Part shown: positions 1 to 8,904 of the stretch, piece after piece
Layout of the letters: every line of letters begins with the position of its first letter
How positions within the stretch are numbered: position 1 is the first letter of the stretch
Assembly: GCF_003633895.1 (NCBI RefSeq)
Contig: NZ_RBID01000014.1
Span: 62,001-126,000, forward strand
Direction: 5' to 3'
Source of the DNA: Vogesella indigofera
Lineage (GTDB): Bacteria > Pseudomonadota > Gammaproteobacteria > Burkholderiales > Chromobacteriaceae
DNA length: 64,000 bases
Program-made: the position numbers and the translations under genes
The notes under the pieces: generated by a model
Seen by the model: only the letters and a program-made list of their open reading frames with translations
What the model was told of the DNA's origin: nothing
The model's database searches: none

Positions 1-760
1 GCGAGTAGACGGTTGCCGTGGCCAGCACTTCCGGCACGTCGCCGCCGACGATGCGCCGCGCCAGACCTTCGGCGATGGCGGTCTTGCCGACCCCGGCCTC
101 GCCGACCAGCAGCGGGTTGTTCTTGCGGCGGCGGCACAGGATCTGGATCACGCGCTCGACTTCGCTGGCACGGCCGATCAGCGGATCGATCTTGCCGTCG
201 CGGGCCAGCTGGTTCAGGTTCTGGGTATAGCTCTCCAGTGCCCGTCCAGGGTTGGCCGCGGCTTCTTCCTGGTCGGCATCATTGTTTTCGCTGTGCTCGC
301 TGCTGCCGGCACCGCTGGCTTTCGGGCTTTGCTTGGTGATGCCGTGCGAGATGAAGTTGACCACATCCAGGCGTGAGGTTCCCTGCTGGTGCAGGTAGTA
401 CACGGCATGGGAGTCCTTTTCGCCGAAGATCGCCACCAGAATGTTGGCGCCGGTGACTTCTTTTTTGCCGGAGGACTGCACGTGCAGGATGGCGCGCTGG
501 ATCACGCGCTGGAAGCCGAGCGTGGGCTGGGTTTCCACTTCGTTGTCACCCGGGACGATCGGGGTGTGTTCGTCGATGAAATCGCCCAGCTGTTTCTTCA
601 GCTGTTCGATATTGGCGCCACAAGCGCGCAACACTTCGGCAGCAGACGGATTGTCTGTCATCGCCAGCAGCAGATGCTCAACGCTGATGAGTTCATGCCG
701 CTTGCGCCGTGCCTCCATAAATGCCATGTGCAGGCTTACTTCCAGTTCTTGGGCAATCAT
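1..760 (-). CDS. clpA: ATP-dependent Clp protease ATP-binding subunit ClpA (N-terminal part; runs off the window)
   Basis: About 253 residues of the N-terminal half are visible. The protein starts [14 protein letters not shown], the classic ClpA repeat domain that docks ClpS. Around residues 217-226 it reaches the Walker A of the first AAA+ module (GEAGVGKTA, antisense of about 83-111). ClpA is the hexameric unfoldase that feeds N-end-rule and ssrA-tagged substrates to ClpP. The ATG at 760 shares one base with the clpS stop (TGATG), so translation is probably coupled. A GGAGGA-like Shine-Dalgarno lies inside the clpS 3' end. The C-terminus is beyond base 1. Confidence 0.96.
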   Translation of the reverse strand, partial: MIAQELEVSLHMAFMEARRKRHELISVEHLLLAMTDNPSAAEVLRACGANIEQLKKQLGDFIDEHTPIVPGDNEVETQPTLGFQRVIQRAILHVQSSGKKEVTGANILVAIFGEKDSHAVYYLHQQGTSRLDVVNFISHGITKQSPKASGAGSSEHSENNDADQEEAAANPGRALESYTQNLNQLARDGKIDPLIGRASEVERVIQILCRRRKNNPLLVGEAGVGKTAIAEGLARRIVGGDVPEVLATATVYS

Positions 761-1068
761 CAGTTTTCCTCCATGACACACTGCAGCGGTTGCTGGTGCG
801 CCCGTGCGTGCTGCGAAACTTGTTCAACTTTGGTCGCGGCGACATCTTTAGTATAAACACCGCAAACGCCTTTGCCTTCTGTATGTACCTGCAACATGAC
901 GCGTGTTGCCTTGGTCTCGTCCATGTAAAAAAACTGCTGCAACACGGCGACCACAAAATCCATCGGGGTAAAGTCGTCGTTCAGCAGCAAGACCTTGTAC
1001 AGGGGGGGCGGGGCCGTCTTGCTGCGAGACGCCTTGAGCGTCGTGTCATCCTGATACTGCGTAGACAT
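760..1068 (-). CDS. clpS: ATP-dependent Clp protease adaptor ClpS
   Basis: This 102-residue protein has the usual ClpS length. Its core carries [19 protein letters not shown], the conserved NDD.TPM segment that binds N-degron residues, followed by the M-V-H-G-G-V-type strand seen here as [14 protein letters not shown]. ClpS delivers N-end-rule substrates to ClpA and inhibits ssrA-tag degradation. It is the first gene of the clpS-clpA operon and is divergent from the cold-shock gene across a 229-bp spacer. Confidence 0.97.
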   Translation of the reverse strand: MSTQYQDDTTLKASRSKTAPPPLYKVLLLNDDFTPMDFVVAVLQQFFYMDETKATRVMLQVHTEGKGVCGVYTKDVAATKVEQVSQHARAHQQPLQCVMEEN

Positions 1069-1297
1069 GTGGGCTTTCTACTAATTCATGCTTGCTTGAA
1101 GTTTGGTTCGCGGTGCTTTTTTTTCAAGAGTAACGCATGGTATTGTGCTTGTCGCTTGACGTCTTAGTACGGCTGGCGTAAAAACGAACTGTAAGTTGGC
1201 TTACCAGTTTGCATAAGGTTGTCCTTTGCATGCTTGTAGGCTCGAATTGTCAGGCTGCTGCAGCCTGTTTTCATTATGCATGTAAGGATAGTTACAG
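1069..1297. promoter_or_regulatory. Divergent promoter region clpS / cold-shock gene with long cold-shock leader
   Basis: The spacer is AT-richer than its flanks. On the + strand, TTGACG (1156-1161) lies 17 bp before TAAAAA (1179-1184), a plausible sigma70 promoter. It would give a leader of roughly 105 nt in front of the cold-shock gene, as is typical for cspA mRNAs. A small hairpin, GTAAG-TTGG-CTTAC (1191-1204), sits at the predicted transcript start. The promoter assignment is by eye only. Confidence 0.45.
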
Positions 1298-1501
1298 ATG
1301 GCAACTGGTATTGTTAAATGGTTTAACGACGCTAAAGGTTTCGGTTTCATCACTCCTGATGGTGGTGGTGATGACCTGTTCGCGCACTTCTCCGCGATCA
1401 ATATGCAAGGTTTCAAAACCCTGACCGAAGGTCAGCGTGTATCTTTCGACATCGTCCAGGGCCCGAAAGGCAACCAGGCGTCGAACATCCAGGCTGCCTG
1501 A
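1298..1501 (+). CDS. Cold-shock protein, CspA family
   Basis: This 67-residue single OB-fold protein carries both nucleic-acid-binding motifs: RNP1-like KGFGFI (about residues 13-18) and RNP2-like DLFAHF (about 26-31). It binds single-stranded RNA/DNA and acts as an RNA chaperone. The codon choice (GGT, CGT, AAA) differs from the GC-ending codons of its neighbours, as in highly expressed genes. The leader is long and a strong terminator follows directly. The exact csp paralogue cannot be assigned. Confidence 0.96.
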   Translation: MATGIVKWFNDAKGFGFITPDGGGDDLFAHFSAINMQGFKTLTEGQRVSFDIVQGPKGNQASNIQAA

Positions 1502-1519
1502 TTTAGCCGCGTCTGACGC

Positions 1520-1553
1520 AAAACCCCCGCCAGCTGTGCTGGCGGGGGTTTTT
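1520..1553. terminator. Bidirectional intrinsic terminator between the cold-shock gene and mdtH-like gene
   Basis: A 13-bp stem AAACCCCCGCCAG / CTGGCGGGGGTTT (1521-1533 and 1539-1551) with a 5-nt loop has an A-run on the left and T-run on the right, so it can serve both convergent genes. Confidence 0.92.
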
Positions 1554-1566
1554 GCATGGTGCGGCC

Positions 1567-2793
1567 TCAGTGCGTGGGCTGTGCTGCCAGCCACCAGCGC
1601 CGCTGCCGCTCGGCGCCGCGGTCGGCCCGGAACTGGCGGTGCAGCAGCAGGCAGGTCAGGTAGCCGACCAGGCCGAGCACCAGCCACGGCAAACCGGGCT
1701 GCTGCAGCTGGCGGGCGATGTCCAGCAGCCAGCCGCCGCCGACATAGCCGCTGGCGCCACCCAGCGCCAGCCCCATGCGGCTCATGCCCATATAGCTGGC
1801 GCGGGCCTCGGCCCTGGCGAAGCCGGCGATGCGCGCCTCGCGTGGCGGCTCGGTGATGATGGTGCCGAGATAGAACAGCCCCAGAATGACGAAGGCGGGC
1901 TGCCAGGACTGGATCTGGCTCATCAGCAGCAGGCTGCTGCTCATCAGCAGGATGCCGGCCAGAATGCGCGCCTCCAGCGACAGATAGCGTTCGCCCAGCC
2001 GCGCCAGCGGGTACAGCAGGCTCAGCGACAGCAGCGTTTCCAGCGTGTACATCCAGCCGACGGCGGCGGCGGTGCCGGCCAGCTGTTTCAGCGTCACCGG
2101 CACCAGCAGCATGATCTGTACCCCCAGCGCGTAGTAGCCGCTGAGGATCAGCACGAAGCGCATATAGGCACGATCGCGCAGCACGGTGCGCGCTGCGGCC
2201 AACGGTGGCGCGCGTTTGCTGGCCACGCGGTAGGGCGGCAGCAGCAGCGCGTTGACCAGCGCCGCCAGCAGGAAGATGGCACAGCCGCTCATGCCGACCC
2301 ACCAGAAATCGTAGTGCAGCAGCCAGGAGCCGAGCAGGGCGCCGATCACCGCGCCGGCGCTGTCCTGCATCATCAGCAGGGTGTAGAAGCGGTTGCGCTC
2401 GTGCGGGCGGGTCAGCTTCACGATCAGCGCCGAGCGCGGCGGATCGAACAGCGTGCCGCCCAGCCCGGAGAACACGCAGGAGGCGATCAGCCACCACGGC
2501 GAGCTGGCGTTGGCCATCATCGCGAAGCCGGCGGCGCGCAGCAGCATGCCGCTGACGATCAGCGGCTTGGCGCCGTAGCGGTCGGCCAGCGTGCCACCAA
2601 GCAGACCCAGGCCCTGCTGCAGCAGCTGGCGGATGGCCAGCGCCACCCCGACCAGCGTGGCGGCCCAGCCGAGCCGGTCGACAAAGTGCAGGCTGATCAG
2701 CGGAAAGACGATGAAGAAGCCCATCACCACCAGCAGGTTGTCGGTCATGATGAACCATCGGCCGTAACGGCGGGCTTGTTCCGGGCTGGACAT
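1567..2793 (-). CDS. mdtH: MFS multidrug efflux transporter, MdtH-like
   Basis: This 408-residue inner-membrane protein has about 12 hydrophobic segments. Blocks match Escherichia coli MdtH closely from memory: DNLLVVMGFFIVFPLIS near the start, then FSGLGGTLFDPPRSALIVKL, and LLMMQDSAGAVIGALLGSWLL. MdtH is a proton-driven drug exporter. The ATG at 2793 (MSSPEQARRYGRW) matches the family start. An in-frame extension to 2856 would run into the regulatory spacer. It is divergent from a LysR regulator, its likely controller by context. The substrate is unknown. Confidence 0.85.
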   Translation of the reverse strand: MSSPEQARRYGRWFIMTDNLLVVMGFFIVFPLISLHFVDRLGWAATLVGVALAIRQLLQQGLGLLGGTLADRYGAKPLIVSGMLLRAAGFAMMANASSPWWLIASCVFSGLGGTLFDPPRSALIVKLTRPHERNRFYTLLMMQDSAGAVIGALLGSWLLHYDFWWVGMSGCAIFLLAALVNALLLPPYRVASKRAPPLAAARTVLRDRAYMRFVLILSGYYALGVQIMLLVPVTLKQLAGTAAAVGWMYTLETLLSLSLLYPLARLGERYLSLEARILAGILLMSSSLLLMSQIQSWQPAFVILGLFYLGTIITEPPREARIAGFARAEARASYMGMSRMGLALGGASGYVGGGWLLDIARQLQQPGLPWLVLGLVGYLTCLLLHRQFRADRGAERQRRWWLAAQPTH

Positions 2794-2887
2794 GATAGGC
2801 TTTCTGCAGGGTTGATAACGGCATTTTCCGCGCGCTTCAGTTATTATTGAAGCCATTAACTTGCAATATTTGCTATCCGGATTGCTT

Positions 2888-3775
2888 ATGTCTATTGCGA
2901 TGGATGACCTGCAGTTGCTGCTCGATATCGTGGCCTGCGGCAGTTTCAGCCAGGCGGCGGCGCGGCGTGGCTGGTCGCAGCCGCAGGTGAGCCAGCGCGT
3001 GGCGCTGCTGGAGGCCGAGGTCGGCGCACAGCTGTTTCGCCGCCACCGGCGCGGCGCCTTGCCGACGCCGGCGTGCGAGGCGTTCCTGCCGGCGGCGCAG
3101 CAGGCACTGGATGCGCTACAACGCGGGCGCGAGGCACTGCAGCGCGAGCCGGCGCTGCCACGGCTGACGCTGGCCAGCCTGCCGTCGCTGTCGTCGGTGA
3201 TCTTCGGCCCGGTGCTGCTGGCGCTGGCCGATGCCGCGCTGGAAATCCGCTGCAGTACCGATCATTCGCCGGCGATCATGGAACGCCTGCTGACCGGGCA
3301 GGCGCAGGTCGGCTTCGTGCTGCGCTGCCCGCCGATGGCCGGCATCCAGATGGAGCGTATCTGGCGCTCGCCGATGGTGGCGGTGGTGCACAACCGTCAC
3401 CCGCTGGCCAGCGCCGGCAGCCTGCAGCTGGCCGACATCGCCAACGAGCGGCTGGCGCCGCAGTACTGGGGTGAGGGCTGCGACGAGCTGCTGGCGCTGA
3501 TCCGCGCCGCGCGGCGGGTGGCCGGCCCGATCCACGCGGTGCAGCCGGCGGTGGCGGCGCGCGAGCTGGCGATGGAGCACGGTTTCCTGACCTTCATGCC
3601 GGAGGTGGCGGTGCGGCGCGACCTGCGCGATGGCCGGCTGGTGAAGCTGGCGCTGAGCGATCTGCCGCTGTGGGAGTGGGAGGTGATGATGGCGTGGCGC
3701 ACCGGCAAGCGCGCGGATGCGCCGTTGCAGCAGGTGCTGGACACCGTGCGCGCGCTGGCCGGCGAGTGGCGCTAG
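2888..3775 (+). CDS. LysR-family transcriptional regulator
   Basis: The protein is 295 residues. The N-terminal winged helix-turn-helix (DLQLLLDIVACGSFSQAAAR...QPQVSQRVALLEAEVGAQLF) is textbook LysR, followed by a periplasmic-binding-like effector domain. The start at 2888 (MSIAMDDLQ) was chosen; MDDLQ at 2900 is an alternative. It is divergent from the mdtH-like exporter with a 94-bp shared spacer, so it probably regulates that gene, but no effector can be inferred. Its stop codon overlaps a perfect 28-bp palindrome built from two copies of the GTTGGCCGCA word. Confidence 0.9.
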   Translation: MSIAMDDLQLLLDIVACGSFSQAAARRGWSQPQVSQRVALLEAEVGAQLFRRHRRGALPTPACEAFLPAAQQALDALQRGREALQREPALPRLTLASLPSLSSVIFGPVLLALADAALEIRCSTDHSPAIMERLLTGQAQVGFVLRCPPMAGIQMERIWRSPMVAVVHNRHPLASAGSLQLADIANERLAPQYWGEGCDELLALIRAARRVAGPIHAVQPAVAARELAMEHGFLTFMPEVAVRRDLRDGRLVKLALSDLPLWEWEVMMAWRTGKRADAPLQQVLDTVRALAGEWR

Positions 3776-3802
3776 CGTTGCGGCCAACGTTGGCCGCAAC
3801 GC
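3775..3802. repeat. Perfect palindrome made of two inverted DUS-like words
   Basis: Two 14-base halves, GCGTTGCGGCCAAC and its reverse complement, abut without a loop, starting at the last base of the LysR stop codon. Each half holds one copy of the recurrent word AACGTTGGCCGCA. It lies just before the icd terminator. Confidence 0.9.
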
Positions 3803-3824
3803 AAAAGGCCCGCCGTGGCGGGCC
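3803..3824 (-). terminator. Intrinsic terminator of icd
   Basis: The stem GGCCCGCC / GGCGGGCC (3807-3814 and 3817-3824) is followed, in icd orientation, by a TTTT run (3803-3806 antisense). Confidence 0.75.
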
Positions 3825-3845
3825 GGACTGGAAGGGCTGCGGGAT

Positions 3846-5090
3846 TTACATGCGCGCGATCATGGCGTCGCCGAAGGCGGAGCACGACACCTCGGTGGCG
3901 CCGTCCATCAGCCGCGCGAAGTCGTAGGTCACCTGCTTGTCGGCAATGGCGGCTTCCATGGCCTTGATCACCAGATCGGCGGCTTCCTTCCAGCCCAGGT
4001 GGCGCAGCATCATCTCGGCGGACAGGATCAGCGAGCCCGGGTTCACCTTGTCGAGGCCGGCGTACTTCGGCGCGGTGCCGTGGGTGGCTTCGAAGCAGGC
4101 GTAGTGGTCGGAGATATTGGCGCCGGGCGCGATGCCGATGCCGCCGACCTGCGCCGCCAGCGCGTCAGAGATGTAGTCGCCGTTGAGGTTGGTGGTGACG
4201 ATGGTGTCGTATTCAGCCGGCCGCAGCAGGATCTGCTGCAGGAAGGCGTCGGCGATCGCGTCCTTGACGATGATGTCGCGACCGGTGTGCGGGTTCTTGA
4301 ACTGGCACCACGGGCCGCCGTCGATCGCCTGGGCGCCGAACTCTTCCTGTGCCACCTTGTAGGCGACATCACGGAACAGGCCCTCGGTGAACTTCATGAT
4401 GTTGCCCTTGTGCACGATGGTCAGCGACTGGCGGTCGTTGGCGATCACGTACTTCAGCGCGGCGCGTACCAGGCGGGTGGTGCCCTCGATGGAGATCGGC
4501 TTGATGCCGATGCCGGAGCTGTCAGGGAAGCGGATCTTCCTGACTCCCATTTCCTGCTGCAGGAATTCGATGATCTTCTTGGCGCCTTCGGACTCGGCCG
4601 CCCATTCGATACCGGCGTAGATGTCCTCGGTGTTCTCGCGGAAGATCACCATATTGACCAGTTCCGGGTGCTTCAGTGGCGATGGCACGCCGTTGAAGTA
4701 CTGCACCGGGCGCACGCACTGGTACAGGTCCAGTTCCTGGCGCAGTGCCACGTTCAGCGAGCGGATGCCGCCGCCGACCGGGGTGGTCATCGGGCCCTTG
4801 ATCGACACCGCGTATTCCTTCAGCGCATCGAAGGTTTCCTTCGGCAGCCATTCGTCCGGGCCGTACAGACGGGTCGACTTCTCGCCGGCATAGACTTCCA
4901 TCCAGTGGATTTTCTTGTCGCCGCCGTAGGCCTTGGCCACCGCGGCATCAATGACCTTGATCATCACCGGGGTGATGTCGATGCCGATGCCGTCGCCTTC
5001 GATGAACGGGATGATCGGGTGGTTCGGAATCGGCTGGCCCGGGATGATCTTCTGTCCGCCGGCCGGAACCGTGATATGGGATGCGCTCAT
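3846..5090 (-). CDS. icd: NADP-dependent isocitrate dehydrogenase, homodimeric (prokaryotic type I)
   Basis: The protein is 414 residues, as in E. coli Icd. It oxidatively decarboxylates isocitrate to 2-oxoglutarate in the TCA cycle. The phosphorylatable serine loop [13 protein letters not shown] is intact at about Ser111 (E. coli Ser113), the target of AceK encoded 4 kb away. Also visible are [14 protein letters not shown] and the cofactor region HGTAPKYAG. The ATG at 5090 has the Shine-Dalgarno AGGAGAGG 7 nt upstream; a TTG one codon earlier is not needed. It lies downstream of a second, unrelated isocitrate dehydrogenase in the same orientation, separated by a terminator. Confidence 0.97.
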   Translation of the reverse strand: MSASHITVPAGGQKIIPGQPIPNHPIIPFIEGDGIGIDITPVMIKVIDAAVAKAYGGDKKIHWMEVYAGEKSTRLYGPDEWLPKETFDALKEYAVSIKGPMTTPVGGGIRSLNVALRQELDLYQCVRPVQYFNGVPSPLKHPELVNMVIFRENTEDIYAGIEWAAESEGAKKIIEFLQQEMGVRKIRFPDSSGIGIKPISIEGTTRLVRAALKYVIANDRQSLTIVHKGNIMKFTEGLFRDVAYKVAQEEFGAQAIDGGPWCQFKNPHTGRDIIVKDAIADAFLQQILLRPAEYDTIVTTNLNGDYISDALAAQVGGIGIAPGANISDHYACFEATHGTAPKYAGLDKVNPGSLILSAEMMLRHLGWKEAADLVIKAMEAAIADKQVTYDFARLMDGATEVSCSAFGDAMIARM

Positions 5091-5394
5091 CAATACCTCT
5101 CCTTTGTGGACTCCATCTGTGTTGACCTGTGTCGTGGCAATCCGCGTTGCCGTCCCTGGCCTGTCGCACCCTGCGTGACCGAGGGCTGCCGTTTGTTATT
5201 GTTAGCTCAAGGTTGGCCGCAGCGGTATCGGTGTTTGCTGCCGTGCCACGCCGTTGCATTGTAGCCGAGCACGTGCTTGGTGGAACATGATCGACCGCAA
5301 GCGCTCATCGACGGCAAGAAAAAACGCCAGGGCGAGGCCCTGGCGTTGTCGGATGCTGGCAGTGCGGTCTGGCCGCGCTGCCCTTGCTTGCGGT
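5091..5394. other. Intergenic region between the two isocitrate dehydrogenase genes
   Basis: The 304-bp spacer holds the icd promoter/leader, one exact copy of the recurrent word AAGGTTGGCCGCA (5209-5221), and the terminator of the upstream gene (5317-5347). No small ORF with a convincing ribosome binding site was seen. Confidence 0.6.
5317..5347 (-). terminator. Intrinsic terminator of the monomeric isocitrate dehydrogenase gene
   Basis: An 11-bp stem AACGCCAGGGC / GCCCTGGCGTT (5323-5333, 5337-5347) with a GAG loop is followed by a T-rich tract on the minus strand. Confidence 0.9.
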
Positions 5395-7632
5395 TTAGCC
5401 GCGTGCTGCCGCCAGCGCGGCGTTGAAGGTGGCGCTCGGGCGCATTACCGCCTGGCACTTGGCGCGGTCGGCCAGGTAGTAGCCGCCGATGTCCACCGGC
5501 TTGCCCTGCACGGCCTTCAGCTCGTCCACGATCTGCTGTTCGCTCTCGCTCAGCGTCTTGGCCAGCGGCGCGAACTGGGCCGCCAGGGCGGCGTCCTCGG
5601 TCTGCGCGGCCAGTTCCTGCGCCCAGTACATGGCGAGGTAGAACTGGCTGCCGCGGTTGTCCAGCTCGCCGGTCTTCGGCGACGGACCCTTGCTGTTGTC
5701 CAGCAGCTTGCCGGTGGCGGCGTCCAGGGTCTTGGCCAGGATCTTGGCCTTGTCGTTGCCGGTCTTCAGTCCCAGGTCTTCCAGCGATACCGCCAGTGCC
5801 AGGAATTCACCCAGCGAATCCCAGCGCAGGTGGTTTTCTTCCACCAGCTGCTGCACGTGCTTCGGTGCCGAACCACCGGCGCCAGTTTCGTACATGCCGC
5901 CACCGGCCATCAGAGGCACGATGGACAGCATCTTGGCGGAGGTGCCCAGTTCCATGATCGGGAACAGGTCGGTCAGGTAGTCGCGCAGGATGTTGCCGGT
6001 GACCGAGATGGTGTCCAGGCCACGGATCACGCGTTCCAGCGTGTAGCGCATGGCGCGCACCTGCGACATGCACTCGATGTGCAGGCCGGTGGTGTCGTGA
6101 TCCTTCAGGTACAGCTTCACCTTCTTGATCAGCTCGTTTTCGTGCGGACGGTACGGGTCCAGCCAGAAGATCGCCGGCATGCCGGAGTTGCGGGCGCGGG
6201 TCACCGCCAGCTTCACCCAGTCGCGGATCGGGGCGTCCTTCACCTGGCACATGCGCCAGATGTCGCCTTGCTCCACGTCCTGGCTCAGCAGCACTTCGCC
6301 GGTCGCCAGGTCAACGATGTTGGCCACGCCGTCTTCGGAGATCTCGAAGGTCTTGTCGTGCGAGCCGTACTCTTCGGCTTTTTGCGCCATCAGGCCAACG
6401 TTCGGCACCGTGCCCATGGTCTTCGGATCGAAGTTGCCATGCCATTTGCAGAAGTTGATCATCTCCTGGTAGATGCGGGCGAAGGTCGATTCCGGCATCA
6501 CCGCCTTCACGTCCTTCAGGCGGCCGTCGGCGCCCCACATCTTGCCGCCGTTGCGGATCATCGCCGGCATCGAGGCGTCGACGATGATGTCGTTCGGCGA
6601 GTGGAAGTTGGTGATGCCCTTGGCGGAATCCACCATCGCCAGTTCCGGACGGTATTCGTGGCAGGCGTGCAGGTCGCGCTTGATCTCGTCCTGCTTGGAT
6701 TGCGGCAGGGTGGCGATCTTGTCGTACAGGTTGGCCATGCCGTTGTTCACGTTCACGCCCAGCTCGTCGAACAGCGCACCGTGCTTGGCGAACGCGTCCT
6801 TGTAGAAGATCTTCACGCAGTGACCGAACACGATCGGGTGCGACACCTTCATCATGGTGGCCTTCACGTGCAGCGAGAACATCACGCCGGTCTTGTGCGC
6901 GTCTTCGATTTCCTTCTCGTAGAACTCGCACAGCGCCTTCTTGCTCATGAACATGCTGTCGATGATCTCGCCTTCCAGCAGCGATACCTTCGGCTTCAGC
7001 ACGATGGTCTGGCCGCTCTTGGTCACCAGCTCCATCTTCACGTCACGGGCGCGATCCAGAGTCATGGATTTCTCGCCGTGGTAGAAGTCGCCGTGGTGCA
7101 TGTGCGATACGTGGGTGCGCGATGCCTGGCTCCACTCGGCCATGCTGTGCGGGTGCTTGCGCGCGTATTCTTTGACCGCCTTCGGTGCGCGGCGGTCGGA
7201 GTTGCCTTCACGCAGCACCGGGTTGACGGCGGAGCCCAGGCACTTGCTGTAGCGTGCCTTGATCGCTTTTTCTTCGTCGGTTGTCGGGTTTTCCGGGAAG
7301 TCCGGCACCGCGTAGCCCTTGGCTTGCAGTTCCTTGATGCAGGCCTGCAGCTGGCCGACGGAGGCGCTGATGTTCGGCAGCTTGATGATGTTGGCGTCCG
7401 GGTCCTGCGTCAGGCGGCCCAGTGCGGCCAGGGTGTCCGGCACCTTCTGGGCGTCGGTCAGGTAATCGGGGAATTCGGCCAGCACGCGCGCCGCGACCGA
7501 AATGTCGGCGGTGTCGATGTGGATGCCGGCGGCGCCGGTAAAGGTCTGGATGATCGGCAGGAAGGCGTTGGTTGCCAGCGCGGGCGCTTCGTCGGTGAGG
7601 GTGTAGATGATGGTCGGTTGTTCCGAAGGCAT
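5395..7632 (-). CDS. NADP-dependent isocitrate dehydrogenase, monomeric type
   Basis: The protein is 745 residues, the normal length for the roughly 80-kDa monomeric ICDH (icd2/IDH-II), which is unrelated in sequence to the dimeric enzyme. Visible family blocks include [24 protein letters not shown] near residues 128-150, [15 protein letters not shown], and [13 protein letters not shown]. It catalyses the same reaction as icd but lacks the AceK-phosphorylated serine loop, so it should escape that control. The start at 7632 gives [21 protein letters not shown], the family N-terminus. A 479-bp regulatory spacer lies upstream. Confidence 0.96.
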   Translation of the reverse strand: MPSEQPTIIYTLTDEAPALATNAFLPIIQTFTGAAGIHIDTADISVAARVLAEFPDYLTDAQKVPDTLAALGRLTQDPDANIIKLPNISASVGQLQACIKELQAKGYAVPDFPENPTTDEEKAIKARYSKCLGSAVNPVLREGNSDRRAPKAVKEYARKHPHSMAEWSQASRTHVSHMHHGDFYHGEKSMTLDRARDVKMELVTKSGQTIVLKPKVSLLEGEIIDSMFMSKKALCEFYEKEIEDAHKTGVMFSLHVKATMMKVSHPIVFGHCVKIFYKDAFAKHGALFDELGVNVNNGMANLYDKIATLPQSKQDEIKRDLHACHEYRPELAMVDSAKGITNFHSPNDIIVDASMPAMIRNGGKMWGADGRLKDVKAVMPESTFARIYQEMINFCKWHGNFDPKTMGTVPNVGLMAQKAEEYGSHDKTFEISEDGVANIVDLATGEVLLSQDVEQGDIWRMCQVKDAPIRDWVKLAVTRARNSGMPAIFWLDPYRPHENELIKKVKLYLKDHDTTGLHIECMSQVRAMRYTLERVIRGLDTISVTGNILRDYLTDLFPIMELGTSAKMLSIVPLMAGGGMYETGAGGSAPKHVQQLVEENHLRWDSLGEFLALAVSLEDLGLKTGNDKAKILAKTLDAATGKLLDNSKGPSPKTGELDNRGSQFYLAMYWAQELAAQTEDAALAAQFAPLAKTLSESEQQIVDELKAVQGKPVDIGGYYLADRAKCQAVMRPSATFNAALAAARG

Positions 7633-8111
7633 TACTCTATCTCCATGATTATTTTGTGACGACTAAACGATGGCACGGGGCGATGGCACGGGGGCTTGCG
7701 GTGCTGGACGACAACCCGTGTCGACGCGGGGAAAGGCTGTGAAAGGCCGGCTCTTGGTTCGTCAGGTGCCAGCGGCGCCCGGAACGGTGATGCCCGGTGA
7801 CTCTCGGGCGACTTTTCAGATGCGAATTATACTCCGTCCGCGCCCTGCTGTTCGACGCACATTCGAACTTTGGCGTCGTTTTTCCGGTGAACGCTTGTTC
7901 GAATGTGAATTGTGTTGCGCCGCGGCTACGCCGGGCGCCGCCTATTCCGAAGCGCTATATCTGCTATGGTGTCGCCGTTTTCTAAAACGAATGTTTGAAT
8001 TGCCGCGCAGAGCGCAAGGTTGGCCGCGTCCGCCGGCGGCAACGCGCATGTGACTGCAGGCGACCAGCCTTGTTATCATCCGGCCCATTGCTTAATACCG
8101 GCGGCGCGGAC
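7633..8111. promoter_or_regulatory. Long divergent regulatory spacer between monomeric ICDH gene and rluE
   Basis: The 479-bp region has no convincing gene. The part at 7800-8000 is AT-richer and holds a perfect 11-bp inverted repeat, CACATTCGAAC (7858-7868) and GTTCGAATGTG (7897-7907), separated by 28 bp. This could be an operator pair or an RNA stem. A copy of the recurrent word lies at 8015-8027 with a G in place of the last A. The in-frame upstream extension of rluE through this region (from 7995) is judged non-coding. Confidence 0.5.
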
Positions 8112-8846
8112 ATGTCCCAACTCTTCTTGCTCAACAAGCCTTATGGCGTGATTTGCCAGTTTTCCGAGCACCCCTTGCATCCCACGCTCAAGTCCTGTGT
8201 CGCCCAGCCCGGCATCTACCCGGCCGGGCGGCTGGACACCGACAGCGAAGGGCTGTTGCTGCTCACCGGCGACGGCGAGCTGCAGCACCGCATCAGCGAC
8301 CCGCGCTGGAAGCTGCCGAAGACCTACTGGGTGCAGGTGGAAGGGCGACCGGACGAGGACAAGCTGGCCGCGCTGCGCGCCGGGGTCGATCTTGGCGATT
8401 TCATTACCCAGCCGGCCGAAGTGCGCGTGCTGCCGGAAGCGCCGGCACTGTGGGAGCGCAAGCCGCCGGTGCGCTTTCGCAAGACGGTGCCGGACACCTG
8501 GCTGGAGATCATCATCAGCGAAGGCAAGAACCGCCAGGTGCGGCGCATGACCGCCAAGGTCGGCCTGCCGACGCTGCGTCTGGTGCGGGTGGCGATCGGG
8601 CCGTGGCGGCTGGACGAGCTGCAGCCGGGCATGCTGCGCAGCATCGAGGTGTCGCTTGCCGACTTGCCACGCACGCGGCATGCTAAACCGGCCGCGCCGG
8701 CACCGGCGCGCAGGGAGCCCGCGGGCAAGAACTTCGCGAACCAGAATCCGGCAGGCAAGAACGCCGCGAACCAGAGCAGAACGCAGCCCGCCGCGCCGCA
8801 GGCCGCGTCCGCCCCGGCGCCGCGTTTCCGTTTCGCCAAGAAGTAA
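8112..8846 (+). CDS. rluE: 23S rRNA pseudouridine synthase, RluE-like
   Basis: This 244-residue protein of the RsuA/RluE group has no N-terminal S4 domain, as is normal for RluE. The catalytic motif YPAGRLDTDSEGLLLLT (about residues 36-52) carries the nucleophilic Asp. EGKNRQVRRMTAKVG and PTLRLVRVAIGPW are further hallmarks. RluE modifies a uridine in the peptidyl-transferase region of 23S rRNA (U2457 in E. coli). The last 50 residues are an Ala/Pro/basic tail with two approximate repeats (PAGKNFANQN, PAGKNAANQS), probably disordered. The ATG at 8112 matches the family start MSQLFLLNKPYGV. Confidence 0.88.
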   Translation: MSQLFLLNKPYGVICQFSEHPLHPTLKSCVAQPGIYPAGRLDTDSEGLLLLTGDGELQHRISDPRWKLPKTYWVQVEGRPDEDKLAALRAGVDLGDFITQPAEVRVLPEAPALWERKPPVRFRKTVPDTWLEIIISEGKNRQVRRMTAKVGLPTLRLVRVAIGPWRLDELQPGMLRSIEVSLADLPRTRHAKPAAPAPARREPAGKNFANQNPAGKNAANQSRTQPAAPQAASAPAPRFRFAKK

Positions 8847-8904
8847 GTAAGGCCGCAGCAGTCATTCCTCTGCGCCGGACAGTCGGCGCCAGCGAGGTGC
8901 CACG

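Noticed and set aside
7995-8111. Longer rluE start at 7995.
   Set aside because: The added residues are Arg/Cys-rich and not family-like; ATG 8112 starts at the conserved MSQLFLLNKPYGV.
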